Below are positions 7,074 through 14,948 of a stretch of DNA of 50,869 nt, piece after piece. Under the pieces are notes generated by a model, which was not told the DNA's origin, ran no database searches, and saw only the letters and a list, made by a program, of their open reading frames with translations. The first letter of the stretch is position 1, and each line of letters starts with the position of its first letter. This stretch comes from a virus, in the IMG/VR virus record IMGVR_UViG_3300032205_000002, positions 1 to 50,869 of that record; one strand, 5' to 3'. The position numbers and the translations under genes were made by a program.

Positions 7074-9476
7074 TCACCTCGGTCCGTAGGCCAGCTCGTT
7101 CGCCTGCGCGTCGAGCTTCTTGTCGATCTCCACGCCGAGGATATCGGTGATCTCCCTGGTGCCCAGGTAGACGTGGATGCTGGTGGCCTCGGCGTGCCCG
7201 TTGCGGGAGCCGATCAGGTCGAGCAGGCCGGTCTGCCGGGCGACCGAGACCGCCTTGTTCGGGTCGTTCATCGGGATGACCGCTTCCGGCCCGGCCTCAC
7301 CGACGACCGCCAGGGTGGGCGCCTTGACCAGGCCGCCGGTCGCGAGCAGCGGAATGTGCGGCAGGCCGATGTGCACCATGCCCGAGACCTTGTCGATGCC
7401 CGCGTTGAAGCCGCCGATGACCGCGTTGATCCCGGACTTCAAGCCGCCGAGGATGTCGTGGCCGACGTTGCGCATGAACCCGGAGATCCGGCCGGGCAGC
7501 TTCCGGACGAAGTCGACGACCGCGTCAGCGCCTTCGCGGACTTCCCGCTTGGCCCAGTCCCACGCGGACCGGAACGCCCCGCCGATGATGCCAGGCAGCC
7601 GCTGCACAAACGCGGCGATCTTGCCGGGCAGCACGGTGAAGATGTAGATCACGCCCGCGATACCGGCCTTCAGGACGGCCTCGCCGAGCGAGAGGGCCAT
7701 GTGCCACAGGTCGACGAACATGTGCCCGATCGCCTTGATCGCGTCCCAGATCCAGCCGGGCAGCTTGATGAAGAACGCGAGCAGCAGGCCGACGCCGATA
7801 CCGATGGCCTCACCGGCGGCGTGCAGGGCGTCGAGGAACAGGCGACCGAGCAGGCCGGGCAGCGCCTGGAGGGCGGCCCACACCTTGCCGGGGATCGACT
7901 CGAAGAAGTTGGGCAGGGTGACGGTGAACCAGTTCCCGATGTCCTTGCCGACCGAGACGATCCAGTGCCAGATGCCGACGAAGAAGTCCTTGATCGCACC
8001 CCAGGCGACGGACAGGGCGTGCGTGACGACGCCCCAGTTCTTGTAGATCAGGTAGGCGCCTGCGGCGATGGCGGCGACGGCCAGGATGATCCAGCCGACC
8101 GGGTTGAGGGCGTCCACGATCGCCTCGTAGACGGCGACGGCGACCAGGGCGGCCCGGTATACCAGCCATGCGGCGGCGGCGGCCTTCAGCAGGTCGGGGT
8201 GCTTGCCGAGCCAGGTGGAGATGGTGACGATCAGCGGGGTGATGGTCTGGAGGACGTTGACCAGGGTGCCGGAGAACGAGGACACCAGCTCACCGATCGC
8301 CGGGAGCAGCGGCCCGAGGATCGCGAGCAGGCTGGACAGGGCGGTGTTCAGCAGCAGGAAGACGTTGGCGAGCATCTGCTTGCCTTCGGCCGTCTTGAAG
8401 AACGCGGCGAGCTGCCCGATCAGGGCGGACAGGAAGCCGAGGGCCTGGCCGCCGTCTTCCTGGAGGGCGGAGATCAGCGAGTTGACAAGATCGAAAACGT
8501 TGCCGAGAAGCCCCCCGAGCTGCCGAAGGATCACCAGCGCGTCGTCGAAGAACTTCGCCAGCGCCCCCGAGTCGGCGGCCTGGTTGATGAACGCCGCGAA
8601 CTGGGTCAGCAGGTGAGCGAACCCGCCGGACAGGCTGGCGAACAGCGGCCCGGCCACGGCGGCGATCGTCACGAACGCGCCCGCGAGCATCCCCAGCGCC
8701 GGGATGAACGGCTTCAGCGCCTCGTGCGCGGCGATGAAGATCGACGCGATGTCGGCCTTGCGGCCCCCGAACGCGGACAGGAAGTTGTCGGCCATCTTCC
8801 CCAGGTCCACCGAGATGCCCACCAGGCCCTTGTGCAGGGTCGGCAGCAGGCTGCGGGAGACGTTGGTCAGGGTGCCTTCGAGCTGGTTGAAGAAGACCTG
8901 CTGCACGTCCTGCTGAAGCTGGTGGAACGCCGGGTGCAGCTTCTGCACCTCACGCACGAAGTCACGGGCCGACGGCGCCAGCTTCTTCATGGCCTCGTTG
9001 AACTGGGCGGCCTTCGTCGGGTCGAAGGCCGTCTTCAGCGCGTCCCCGACGCCCTTGGTGGCCATCTTCAGCGCGACCACCGACACCAGGGCGGTGGAGA
9101 TCGCGGCAGGCAGTGTCGCGGCGAGGGCGGTGACGGCCGGGGCGAGGGCGGCGACCAGTTCGACGGCGAGGGCGATCAGGGTGGGCAGGAACATGGCGGC
9201 GGCGACGCTGAGCCCTGCGGACAGACCCTTCCAGAGGGAGCGTCCGCCCTTCTTGCCCTCCTTATCCATCTCGTTTTCGATCTTGGTGTCGACGCCCTTG
9301 CCCAGTTCCTCGGCGGCATGCTCGCCCGCCTCGTGCGCCGACTTGTCCAGCTCCTCGAACCGCAGGCCCTTCGTCTGCTCGTCGAGCGCCTTCTTGATCT
9401 CCTGCCGCAGGCCGGGCGTGAACTTGGACAGGTCGGCCATGACCTGCACGAGCGCGCGTCCCAGAACCCCAGCCAT
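7074..9476 (-). CDS. Tape measure protein
   Basis: An 800-residue protein that sets tail length and is threaded through the tail tube. The first 110 residues are a charged helix-rich region (LSKFTPGLRQEIKKALDEQT), followed by long hydrophobic and amphipathic stretches with several likely membrane segments (about residues 85-150, 280-300 and 415-480), typical of tape measures. The C-terminus holds A-V-V-G-E-A-G-P-E-A-V-I-P-M, a signature often found near the end of actinophage tape measures. It is preceded by the two tail assembly chaperone genes. It contains two exact copies of the GATCGAAAAC motif. Confidence 0.9.
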   Translation of the reverse strand: MAGVLGRALVQVMADLSKFTPGLRQEIKKALDEQTKGLRFEELDKSAHEAGEHAAEELGKGVDTKIENEMDKEGKKGGRSLWKGLSAGLSVAAAMFLPTLIALAVELVAALAPAVTALAATLPAAISTALVSVVALKMATKGVGDALKTAFDPTKAAQFNEAMKKLAPSARDFVREVQKLHPAFHQLQQDVQQVFFNQLEGTLTNVSRSLLPTLHKGLVGISVDLGKMADNFLSAFGGRKADIASIFIAAHEALKPFIPALGMLAGAFVTIAAVAGPLFASLSGGFAHLLTQFAAFINQAADSGALAKFFDDALVILRQLGGLLGNVFDLVNSLISALQEDGGQALGFLSALIGQLAAFFKTAEGKQMLANVFLLLNTALSSLLAILGPLLPAIGELVSSFSGTLVNVLQTITPLIVTISTWLGKHPDLLKAAAAAWLVYRAALVAVAVYEAIVDALNPVGWIILAVAAIAAGAYLIYKNWGVVTHALSVAWGAIKDFFVGIWHWIVSVGKDIGNWFTVTLPNFFESIPGKVWAALQALPGLLGRLFLDALHAAGEAIGIGVGLLLAFFIKLPGWIWDAIKAIGHMFVDLWHMALSLGEAVLKAGIAGVIYIFTVLPGKIAAFVQRLPGIIGGAFRSAWDWAKREVREGADAVVDFVRKLPGRISGFMRNVGHDILGGLKSGINAVIGGFNAGIDKVSGMVHIGLPHIPLLATGGLVKAPTLAVVGEAGPEAVIPMNDPNKAVSVARQTGLLDLIGSRNGHAEATSIHVYLGTREITDILGVEIDKKLDAQANELAYGPR
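8489..8498 (+). repeat. Dispersed motif GATCGAAAAC, copy 1
   Basis: Exact copy inside the tape measure gene, the only exact coding copy lying antisense to its gene; the gene reads it as V-F-D-L rather than I-E-N. Confidence 0.8.
9273..9282 (-). repeat. Dispersed motif GATCGAAAAC, copy 2
   Basis: Exact copy in the sense direction of the tape measure gene, coded as K-I-E-N with the rare GAA codon. Confidence 0.8.
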
Positions 9477-9478
9477 GG

Positions 9479-10066
9479 TCAGGATCTTACGGTCTCGGAG
9501 TCGCCCTGCGGCGTCGGCGGCTGCGCCTGGCCCATCAGCGCGGCGAACGCGGCCTCGGCCGCCCGCTGGTCGTACATGTCCTCCGCCTTGACCCCCTCAA
9601 CCCCGACCGGCGGCTGCCGGAGGTCGATGTCGAACTTGTTGCGTTCCTGCTCGTTCATGGTCCGCGTGCAGATCACGTAGATCGCGTTCAGCACGGCGGC
9701 CAGGGACTCCTTGCCCAGATCCACGCCGAGCCGGGTCAGCTCCCCGCCGATGATCTGCCACTGCTCCGCCGACGAGCGGATCAGCCGGTCCGCCTCCCAC
9801 CACGGCCGCCCGGACGCGGCCGTCAGCAGCTCCCGCGACCGGACAGCGATCAGCTCCGCGTCGATCTTCTCGTCGAGCAGCAGCTCCGTGATCTGCTCGT
9901 CGGCGTCGGCCGCCATCAGGCCGGGGATCAGCGGCAGCACGCCGTCTTCTTCGAGGATCGCCAGGAACCAGTCGACCGCTGGCCGGGGCGGCACCGCGAA
10001 GGTTTCCCCGGCCAGCTCCACCTCGAACCCCCAGACCTGGAGGGCGGCGAGGGCGTCAGCGACCAT
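9479..10066 (-). CDS. Tail assembly chaperone (second)
   Basis: A 195-residue protein just upstream of the tape measure gene. The block G-R-P-W-W-E-A-D-R-L-I followed by N-A-I-Y-V-I-C-T-R-T-M and a basic-acidic C-terminus is characteristic of the tape-measure-proximal tail assembly chaperone of many actinophages. It would bind and fold the tape measure. No programmed frameshift with the 10711-11079 gene is possible because two other genes lie between, so this phage seems to make the two chaperones separately. Confidence 0.6.
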   Translation of the reverse strand: MVADALAALQVWGFEVELAGETFAVPPRPAVDWFLAILEEDGVLPLIPGLMAADADEQITELLLDEKIDAELIAVRSRELLTAASGRPWWEADRLIRSSAEQWQIIGGELTRLGVDLGKESLAAVLNAIYVICTRTMNEQERNKFDIDLRQPPVGVEGVKAEDMYDQRAAEAAFAALMGQAQPPTPQGDSETVRS

Positions 10067-10484
10067 CGCGCGACTTGTACTGGATCCCGCCGCGCCGGAC
10101 GGACACCTTCGGCAGCAGGTCGATCCCCTGCTTGATGGGGATGTTGTTGTCCTTCAGCGCCGCCAGATATCCCTGGTCGTGGGCGTCCTGGAGCGCTTCG
10201 GCGTGCTCCAGCTTCAGCGCGAGCGCGGCGTCCATGTACCCGTTGCGGTAGTTGACCTTCCGCAGGTGGTCGTGGCGCCAGAAGTGGAACGGCAGCCAGA
10301 CCGCCAGTACGACGTAGGCGGCGAGCTGCACCGGCCAGGGGACGTACCGGGCCAGGTACTCGGTCCACGGGATGGTGCCCGCCGGGTGGAAGAGCCCGGC
10401 GGTCACCTCCATCACGATCGCGACCAGGGTGACGCCGAGGAAGATGACCGTCCAGACGACCCGCTTCGTCTTCAGCCCGTCCAT
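10056..10484 (-). CDS. Membrane protein inside the tail chaperone cluster
   Basis: A 142-residue protein with two membrane segments (about residues 10-32 and 48-68, VTLVAIVMEVTAGLF and WPVQLAAYVVLAVWLPF), then a charged helix. The coding region overlaps both neighbours by about a dozen bases. Not recognised. An integral membrane protein between the tail chaperones is unexpected and suggests either an inserted accessory gene or a role at the cell envelope. Confidence 0.6.
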   Translation of the reverse strand: MDGLKTKRVVWTVIFLGVTLVAIVMEVTAGLFHPAGTIPWTEYLARYVPWPVQLAAYVVLAVWLPFHFWRHDHLRKVNYRNGYMDAALALKLEHAEALQDAHDQGYLAALKDNNIPIKQGIDLLPKVSVRRGGIQYKSRDGR

Positions 10485-10714
10485 CCGTCCGCCTTTGCGT
10501 CCCGTTCGGCGATGAGCTGGCGGGTGTAGCAGCAGGCGTCCAGCAGCTCCTCATAGAGGTCACGCAGCGCGTCGCGGCCGTTGAACGCCTGCAACGGGGT
10601 GCCGTACCGCTGGATGCCGACCTGAAGCCGGGTCTCCAGGTCGGCGATGACCATGCCCTGGACCGACGGCCGGTCGCTGGGCACCGGCATGGGCTGCTCG
10701 GCCGGGGCGGTCAC
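10472..10714 (-). CDS. MazG-like small protein
   Basis: An 80-residue protein. The core Q-R-Y-G-T-P-L-Q...N-G-R-D-A-L...Y-E-E-L-L-D-A resembles short actinophage MazG-like proteins; the E-E-L-L-D cluster fits part of the E-E-x-x-D metal site of this all-alpha NTP pyrophosphatase superfamily. It could hydrolyse nucleotides during infection. The protein is shorter than typical MazG domains, so the fold may need a dimer. The GTG start overlaps the upstream stop (GTGA). Confidence 0.55.
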   Translation of the reverse strand: MTAPAEQPMPVPSDRPSVQGMVIADLETRLQVGIQRYGTPLQAFNGRDALRDLYEELLDACCYTRQLIAERDAKADGWTG

Positions 10715-11079
10715 CGGGCACGCGCCCGGCGCACGGGCGTGGCCTTCTTGGCAGCCGGGCCGGAGCCGTTCAGCTTCTCCCCGGCGACCCGCAGCGCGGC
10801 GAACGTGTCGGCCGGTTCGACCTTCCCGTCGATCAGGGCCTCTTCGAGCCAGTCCCGGTCGGCCTCCTTGACGATCATGCTGTCGATGACGTCGCCGAGG
10901 GTGCCGATGTTGCGCAGGGCGCGGTCGCGCTCCTCGGCGGTCATCCCCTCAGCGTTTTCGATCTTGCCGGTGCGCTTGAACACCTTCGCCAGCACGATCA
11001 CCGCGCCGTCCGTCGGCTTGCGCATCTCCACCTGCCGGTCGCCCAGCGGCACCATGACCGTCTTCTCCGCCACGCTCAC
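10711..11079 (-). CDS. Tail assembly chaperone (first)
   Basis: A 122-residue protein with the pattern K-P-T-D-G-A-V-I-V-L...G-D-V-I-D-S-M-I-V...D-R-D-W-L-E-E-A-L-I-D-G, the usual mark of the upstream tail assembly chaperone in actinophages. The Lys/Arg/Ala-rich tail is the typical end. Start GTG 11079 overlaps the peptidase stop (GTGA). It carries an exact GATCGAAAAC motif coded as K-I-E-N. Confidence 0.65.
   Translation of the reverse strand: MSVAEKTVMVPLGDRQVEMRKPTDGAVIVLAKVFKRTGKIENAEGMTAEERDRALRNIGTLGDVIDSMIVKEADRDWLEEALIDGKVEPADTFAALRVAGEKLNGSGPAAKKATPVRRARAR
10954..10963 (-). repeat. Dispersed motif GATCGAAAAC, copy 3
   Basis: Exact sense-direction copy inside the first tail assembly chaperone gene, coded as G-K-I-E-N. 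Confidence 0.8.
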
Positions 11080-11978
11080 CGGAAGTCCTTCCCCGCGCCC
11101 CAGGACAGCCCCAGCCGGGCCAGGTTCTTGTACTCGGGCACCACGTGGTGCTCTCCGGCGAAGTGCTTCAGGGCACCCCACAGCGTCTCGTCGTCGCATC
11201 CCGGGCCCGGGGTCGGTACCGGGTCCGGCGGGGGCACCGGCGTCGGCGCGGGCGCGGACCGCAGAGTGAACACCGTCGCGTCGCCGTCGTCGCCGATCAG
11301 GGCGTCGAAGTCGTCGAAGGTGAAGAACGCCCGGCCGGGCACACCGTCGCGGACGACACCCCAGGACGGCCCCCACGACTGGGTGAACCAGACCTGCCCC
11401 AGATCCACGTCGATCTTGTCGAAGACGATCTCGTGGCCGCCCGCCAGGCCCGACGCCCGGTCCACGGTCATCTGCCCGGTCGCCCCCGCCTCGAACATGG
11501 AGCTGTACCACTTCATGCCGCAGATGATCGGGCCCTCACCGAGCGCGAGCCGGGCCATCGGGCCGCTGGTGGCGTGCGTGTACCCGGAGATCATCCCGAC
11601 GTTCTTCAGCGCCTGCGCCACGGCCGTGCCGTCCGAGCCGGTGTCGGTGGGCAGGTACTGGCCGGGGAAGGTGTCCAGGGTCGTCGCGTACGAGTAGCAG
11701 GACACCGCGCCCAGCTCGTCGAGGCTGTAGGCGTCGGCCGGGGTCACCGTGTCGTAGTACGAGCCGGTGGCCATGCAGCCGATCGCGGCGTTGCCGGTGC
11801 ACGAGCCGACGTCGCCCTGGTCGAACGGGCCGACGTGCCGGGGCCAGTCCCCGTCGGTCTGGATCAGGCTGACGGGGACGTACGGGTAGGCCAGCGACCG
11901 CGAGTCGAAGCGGAAGTTACGGCCCAGCCGGGGATGAAACGGAAGCTTCTCCTGCACGATCGTGATGACGTCAGTCAT
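11076..11978 (-). CDS. Papain-like (C1A) cysteine peptidase
   Basis: A 300-residue protein with a papain-family core. Q-G-D-V-G-S-C (Gln54, Cys60) matches the oxyanion Gln and catalytic Cys, G-G-H-E-I-V (His182) the catalytic His, and Q-S-W-G-P-S-W-G (200-207) the usual N-S-W-G block, but with Gln in place of the catalytic Asn. There is no signal peptide or evident inhibitory propeptide. A Pro-rich linker (about residues 243-262) leads to a C-terminal segment of about 38 residues. It has its own good ribosome site (GGAGGAGGAG). Lying between neck and chaperone genes, it may process tail or neck proteins, or ride in the particle. Activity with Gln200 is uncertain. Confidence 0.7.
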   Translation of the reverse strand: MTDVITIVQEKLPFHPRLGRNFRFDSRSLAYPYVPVSLIQTDGDWPRHVGPFDQGDVGSCTGNAAIGCMATGSYYDTVTPADAYSLDELGAVSCYSYATTLDTFPGQYLPTDTGSDGTAVAQALKNVGMISGYTHATSGPMARLALGEGPIICGMKWYSSMFEAGATGQMTVDRASGLAGGHEIVFDKIDVDLGQVWFTQSWGPSWGVVRDGVPGRAFFTFDDFDALIGDDGDATVFTLRSAPAPTPVPPPDPVPTPGPGCDDETLWGALKHFAGEHHVVPEYKNLARLGLSWGAGKDFR

Positions 11979-11990
11979 CGTCTCCTCCTC

Positions 11991-12440
11991 CTACGTGGTG
12001 CCGCCGTCCGCGTCTGCGGCGGCGGCGGACTGCATCTTGTAGCCCTCCTGTGCGGCTACTTCGCGGCAGGCGTCCCGCAGCCACGGCTTGCCGGGCCGGG
12101 CGGGCTGGTGCACCCACTTGCGGACCATCGGCTGGCCGTGCCAGACGAATGCGAGCGCCTGCTTGGTCTTGGGGCGGATGACCAGGGCCCGGCGGCCCTC
12201 GTGTACGGCGAGAGCATATTTGACCTTGGTAAACACCTCGCCGGTGATCTTGTTCTTCGACTGCCTGATCCGGAACTGGTGGCTGGAACGCAGGTTGCCC
12301 TGGTCCACCGGGCACAGCACCTTGCCCCGGTTCAGCACTCGCAGCGTGACCCGCATGACGTCCTTGCCTGCGAGGTCGTGCAGGACGCTGTCGATGACCG
12401 GCTGGAACAGGTCAACGTTGACTCTGGTTACCCCCGACAC
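11991..12440 (-). CDS. Head-tail joining protein (HK97 gp10-like)
   Basis: A 149-residue basic protein with the plan of HK97-gp10-like neck proteins: an N-terminal helix, a P-V-D-Q-G-N-L-R-S-S motif (residues 45-54; P-V-x-T-G-x-L-R-x-S in the family), then Y-A-L-A-V-H-E-G and a C-terminal helix. It would close the head-tail joint. Start GTG 12440 lies inside the end of the small gene upstream. Confidence 0.7.
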   Translation of the reverse strand: MSGVTRVNVDLFQPVIDSVLHDLAGKDVMRVTLRVLNRGKVLCPVDQGNLRSSHQFRIRQSKNKITGEVFTKVKYALAVHEGRRALVIRPKTKQALAFVWHGQPMVRKWVHQPARPGKPWLRDACREVAAQEGYKMQSAAAADADGGTT

Positions 12441-12606
12441 GCGCCCACGCCTCCTCCTCCGGGATCTCCCGAAGATAGCCGCTCTCGACGTGCTGGAGGG
12501 CCCAGCCGAGGTCGTCGCCGTCCTGCGAGAACACGCCGCCCTTGTCCAGGCCGTCGAACGACACCAGGACCTCGAACCACGTCTTGGCGGTCTTGCGGCT
12601 CACCAT
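12412..12606 (-). CDS. Small neck-cluster protein
   Basis: A 64-residue protein starting M-V-S-R-K-T-A-K-T-W-F-E-V-L-V, chosen at ATG 12606; a longer frame would run into the connector gene. It overlaps the gp10-like gene by 29 bases, a sign of coupled translation. Similar small proteins sit beside connectors in actinophages; function unknown. Confidence 0.6.
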   Translation of the reverse strand: MVSRKTAKTWFEVLVSFDGLDKGGVFSQDGDDLGWALQHVESGYLREIPEEEAWARVGGNQSQR

Positions 12607-12620
12607 GGCTCCTCCAGCCG

Positions 12621-14531
12621 TCAGCAGTCCCCGCACGGAGCCATCACTGACACCGTCACCCGCAGCGTACCGCCCGTGCAGCCGCCCTCGATCGACAGCG
12701 GCGTCCACTCGCCGACCGCGCGGCGCTGGGTGGCCGGGAAACAGCACGCCGCCGCCCGGCGCATCAGCGTCTGGTGCTGCATCAGCGTCATGAACCCGTT
12801 CTGCCAGTCCTGGGTGCTGGGCGGGTCCATGTTGTCAAAGCCGTCGCCGGAGTCGGACCAGGGCATGCAGAACGCAGTGCCCATCTCCAGCACCACGGCG
12901 TACGCCAGGGGGCCACACGGCAGCCAGGTGTTGTCCGGCGCCGGGAACGAGTCCCAGGAGGGGTAGATGTCGGCCACCCGGATCCAGGCGAGCCCGGCGC
13001 AGCACTCGTCCACGTTCGGGCCGATCAGCGGCCCAGCCTCGCTGCCGATCCGGATCTCGATCTTCGCCGGGGGACTGGGCAGCGTACTCATTTGCTGCGT
13101 CAAACAATCGAGCAGGGCGTTGGCCACCGGCGTCGCGATCGGATCCACCGGCCCGGACGGCGCGGTGACCCGCACGCTCATCACGCCCTGCGCGGAAAGC
13201 GCCGCCGCCACCCGCGCCTCGGTCACCATCGGCGCGTTCATCACGCCCTGCGCCGACAGGCTGGCCGACAGCCTGGCCTCGGTCACCATCGGCGCGTTCA
13301 GGCTGGCCGACGCCACCAGGTTCGCGGCGATGCTCACCTCGCCGGACGTCGCCGTGAAGGCCGGATCGACGAAGTAGCCGCCCGCGTTGAAGCTGTCGGA
13401 CGGGTACGTGTTCGGCGGAGAGTTGACCTTGAAGACGCCGTTGCGCAGCCCGGAGAAAGGAGCCACAGCGTCCTGAAGGCCGGTAATGTGACCGTTCACC
13501 AGGGCGCTGCTGGTGAAGAAGTTGGCCGTGGCGCAGTACAGGCCGAGGGTGCCGTTCACCGCGCACCGGTAGACGTGCGCCGAGTCCACCGACACCGGCG
13601 ACGGCAGATACACCGTGTTGAACACGCCCGGGGCGCACGCTGCCCCGTCGATGGCCTGGAACGCCAGGCGCGTACCGGCCGGGCTGGCGTCGGTAAGGCT
13701 CGTCACCTGCCACAACTCGACGGTGATCTGCTGCGTGTTCACCGCCGGGTGCCCGAAGAATCGGATCGCGGCGACCGTGCCGGACGTGTCGAACGTGACC
13801 GTGGTCGCGGTGGTGATACCCGGCGAGCCGCCGTCGCTGAAGTTGTTGGAGGGCGTCGTGGTGAACAGGGTCGCGCCCGCCCCGGTGGCCGCCTTGATCT
13901 CGACGCCGGAAATCGTCCACGCCAGCGACCCGGCGGGCACGTGCAGGCCGATGGCGTAGGCGCCGATGCCCGTGACCGGGGTGTAGCCGAAATACTGGAC
14001 GCTGTTCGACCCGACGTGCCCGTCGTAGAGACCGTCTTCGACGGTGGTGGTCGGCGAGTAGACGCGCCCGGCCGGATCCCGGCTGTTGATCTCGGCCATC
14101 CCCCAGGAGATGACCGAGTTGTCGGCGGTCGTGGTGAACGTGGCGGCCATGTCCCCGCCGGAGCCGGTGATCAGCGTGAACACGGCCGGGGTCGCCGCAA
14201 CGACGGCGTTCGACCAGCGTTCGACGACCATCGAGTGCCGAGCCGCCGAGCCGGGCATCGTCGCGGAGATCGAAAAAGATCCGGGAGATCCCGTCACGGT
14301 GGTCACGTAGGTGGCCGACCAGCACTTGAACCCGCCCGGCGCCGAGACCTGCGCAGCCGTGTACGTCTGGCCGCCGCCGGACGGTGCCCCCATCGGCGAG
14401 TTGGTGTCCCACGTGGTCAGCTTGACGACGATCACTTCGCCGTTGGCCGGGATGAACGCGGGCGTCGTCAGGGTCGTGTTGTCGGCGCCCGGCGAGTAGA
14501 CCTCGTAGTGCGTGATCAGGTTCGGCTGCAC
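12621..14531 (-). CDS. Connector-type protein fused to a DUF4082 adhesion-like domain
   Basis: A 636-residue composite. Residues 1-215 form beta-rich Ser/Thr/Gly domains. Residues about 223-390 look like DUF4082 (N-N-F-S-D-G-G-S-P-G start, A-A-I-R-F-F-G strand, A-H-V-Y-R-C-A-V-N-G and a final G-G-Y-F-V-D-P-A-F), a beta-sandwich found in secreted and surface proteins. Residues 402-447 are 20-residue repeats (APMVTEARLSASLSAQGVMN). Residues about 463-636 (N-A-L-L-D-C-L-T-Q-Q-M, many Cys) resemble the short neck/connector protein that normally stands alone here. The likely outcome is a neck protein displaying an adhesion module. The reading frame is open throughout. Confidence 0.65.
   Translation of the reverse strand: MQPNLITHYEVYSPGADNTTLTTPAFIPANGEVIVVKLTTWDTNSPMGAPSGGGQTYTAAQVSAPGGFKCWSATYVTTVTGSPGSFSISATMPGSAARHSMVVERWSNAVVAATPAVFTLITGSGGDMAATFTTTADNSVISWGMAEINSRDPAGRVYSPTTTVEDGLYDGHVGSNSVQYFGYTPVTGIGAYAIGLHVPAGSLAWTISGVEIKAATGAGATLFTTTPSNNFSDGGSPGITTATTVTFDTSGTVAAIRFFGHPAVNTQQITVELWQVTSLTDASPAGTRLAFQAIDGAACAPGVFNTVYLPSPVSVDSAHVYRCAVNGTLGLYCATANFFTSSALVNGHITGLQDAVAPFSGLRNGVFKVNSPPNTYPSDSFNAGGYFVDPAFTATSGEVSIAANLVASASLNAPMVTEARLSASLSAQGVMNAPMVTEARVAAALSAQGVMSVRVTAPSGPVDPIATPVANALLDCLTQQMSTLPSPPAKIEIRIGSEAGPLIGPNVDECCAGLAWIRVADIYPSWDSFPAPDNTWLPCGPLAYAVVLEMGTAFCMPWSDSGDGFDNMDPPSTQDWQNGFMTLMQHQTLMRRAAACCFPATQRRAVGEWTPLSIEGGCTGGTLRVTVSVMAPCGDC
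13179..13300 (-). repeat. 60-bp tandem repeat inside the DUF4082-connector gene
   Basis: TCATCACGCCCTGCGC recurs at 13179 and 13239, and GCCTCGGTCACCATCGGCGC at 13216 and 13276, both offset by 60 bases. They encode a 20-residue unit that forms a spacer between the adhesion-like and connector parts. Confidence 0.8.
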
Positions 14532-14541
14532 CGTGGCCGCC

Positions 14542-14940
14542 TCACTGCATCGAGACGGTCAGCGTCCCGGCGAGGATCCGGACAGTGCCTCCCGCGTTGA
14601 CGACCTGGTTGGCCACAGCCGGGCCCCACCACCACCGGAACGGGGTGCCGTTGGAGTCCCACAACTCCACGCCGACGACCGTGCAGGCAGGCATGTTCGA
14701 GAACACCAGGTCGGCGGTGTTACCGACCGGCGCGCCGGAGCCGACGGCGGCCGGGTAGGAGACCGACTGCGGGGCGTACGTCGAGCCGCCGGTGTTGGCG
14801 ACCTCCGTACCGGGCGCGGCATCGGAGCCGTTCGCGGTCATCAGGCGGCACATGTACGGCATCGTCGGCGCGGTGGTGCTGTTGCCGGTCAGCCAGTTCA
14901 ACGCGCGGGCCTCGGCCAGATCGGTCAGGTTGTCTGCCAT
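14542..14940 (-). CDS. Phage tail fibre / neck appendage-like protein
   Basis: A 132-residue beta-rich protein that starts M-A-D-N-L-T-D-L-A-E-A-R-A-L-N-W-L-T-G, a beginning shared by a widespread family of small actinophage proteins found beside fibre or connector genes. The core has F-R-W-W-W-G-P and the sheet-like A-G-T-V-R-I-L-A-G-T-L-T-V end. A role as a partner of the adjacent adhesion-fused connector is plausible from position. Confidence 0.6.
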   Translation of the reverse strand: MADNLTDLAEARALNWLTGNSTTAPTMPYMCRLMTANGSDAAPGTEVANTGGSTYAPQSVSYPAAVGSGAPVGNTADLVFSNMPACTVVGVELWDSNGTPFRWWWGPAVANQVVNAGGTVRILAGTLTVSMQ

Positions 14941-14948
14941 TGCCTACC

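Noticed and set aside
5913-9680. A 1255-codon plus-strand open frame opposite the tail genes
   Set aside because: Arg/Gly/Val-rich, low-complexity composition, no ribosome site, fully antisense to well-supported tail genes; a GC-rich shadow frame.
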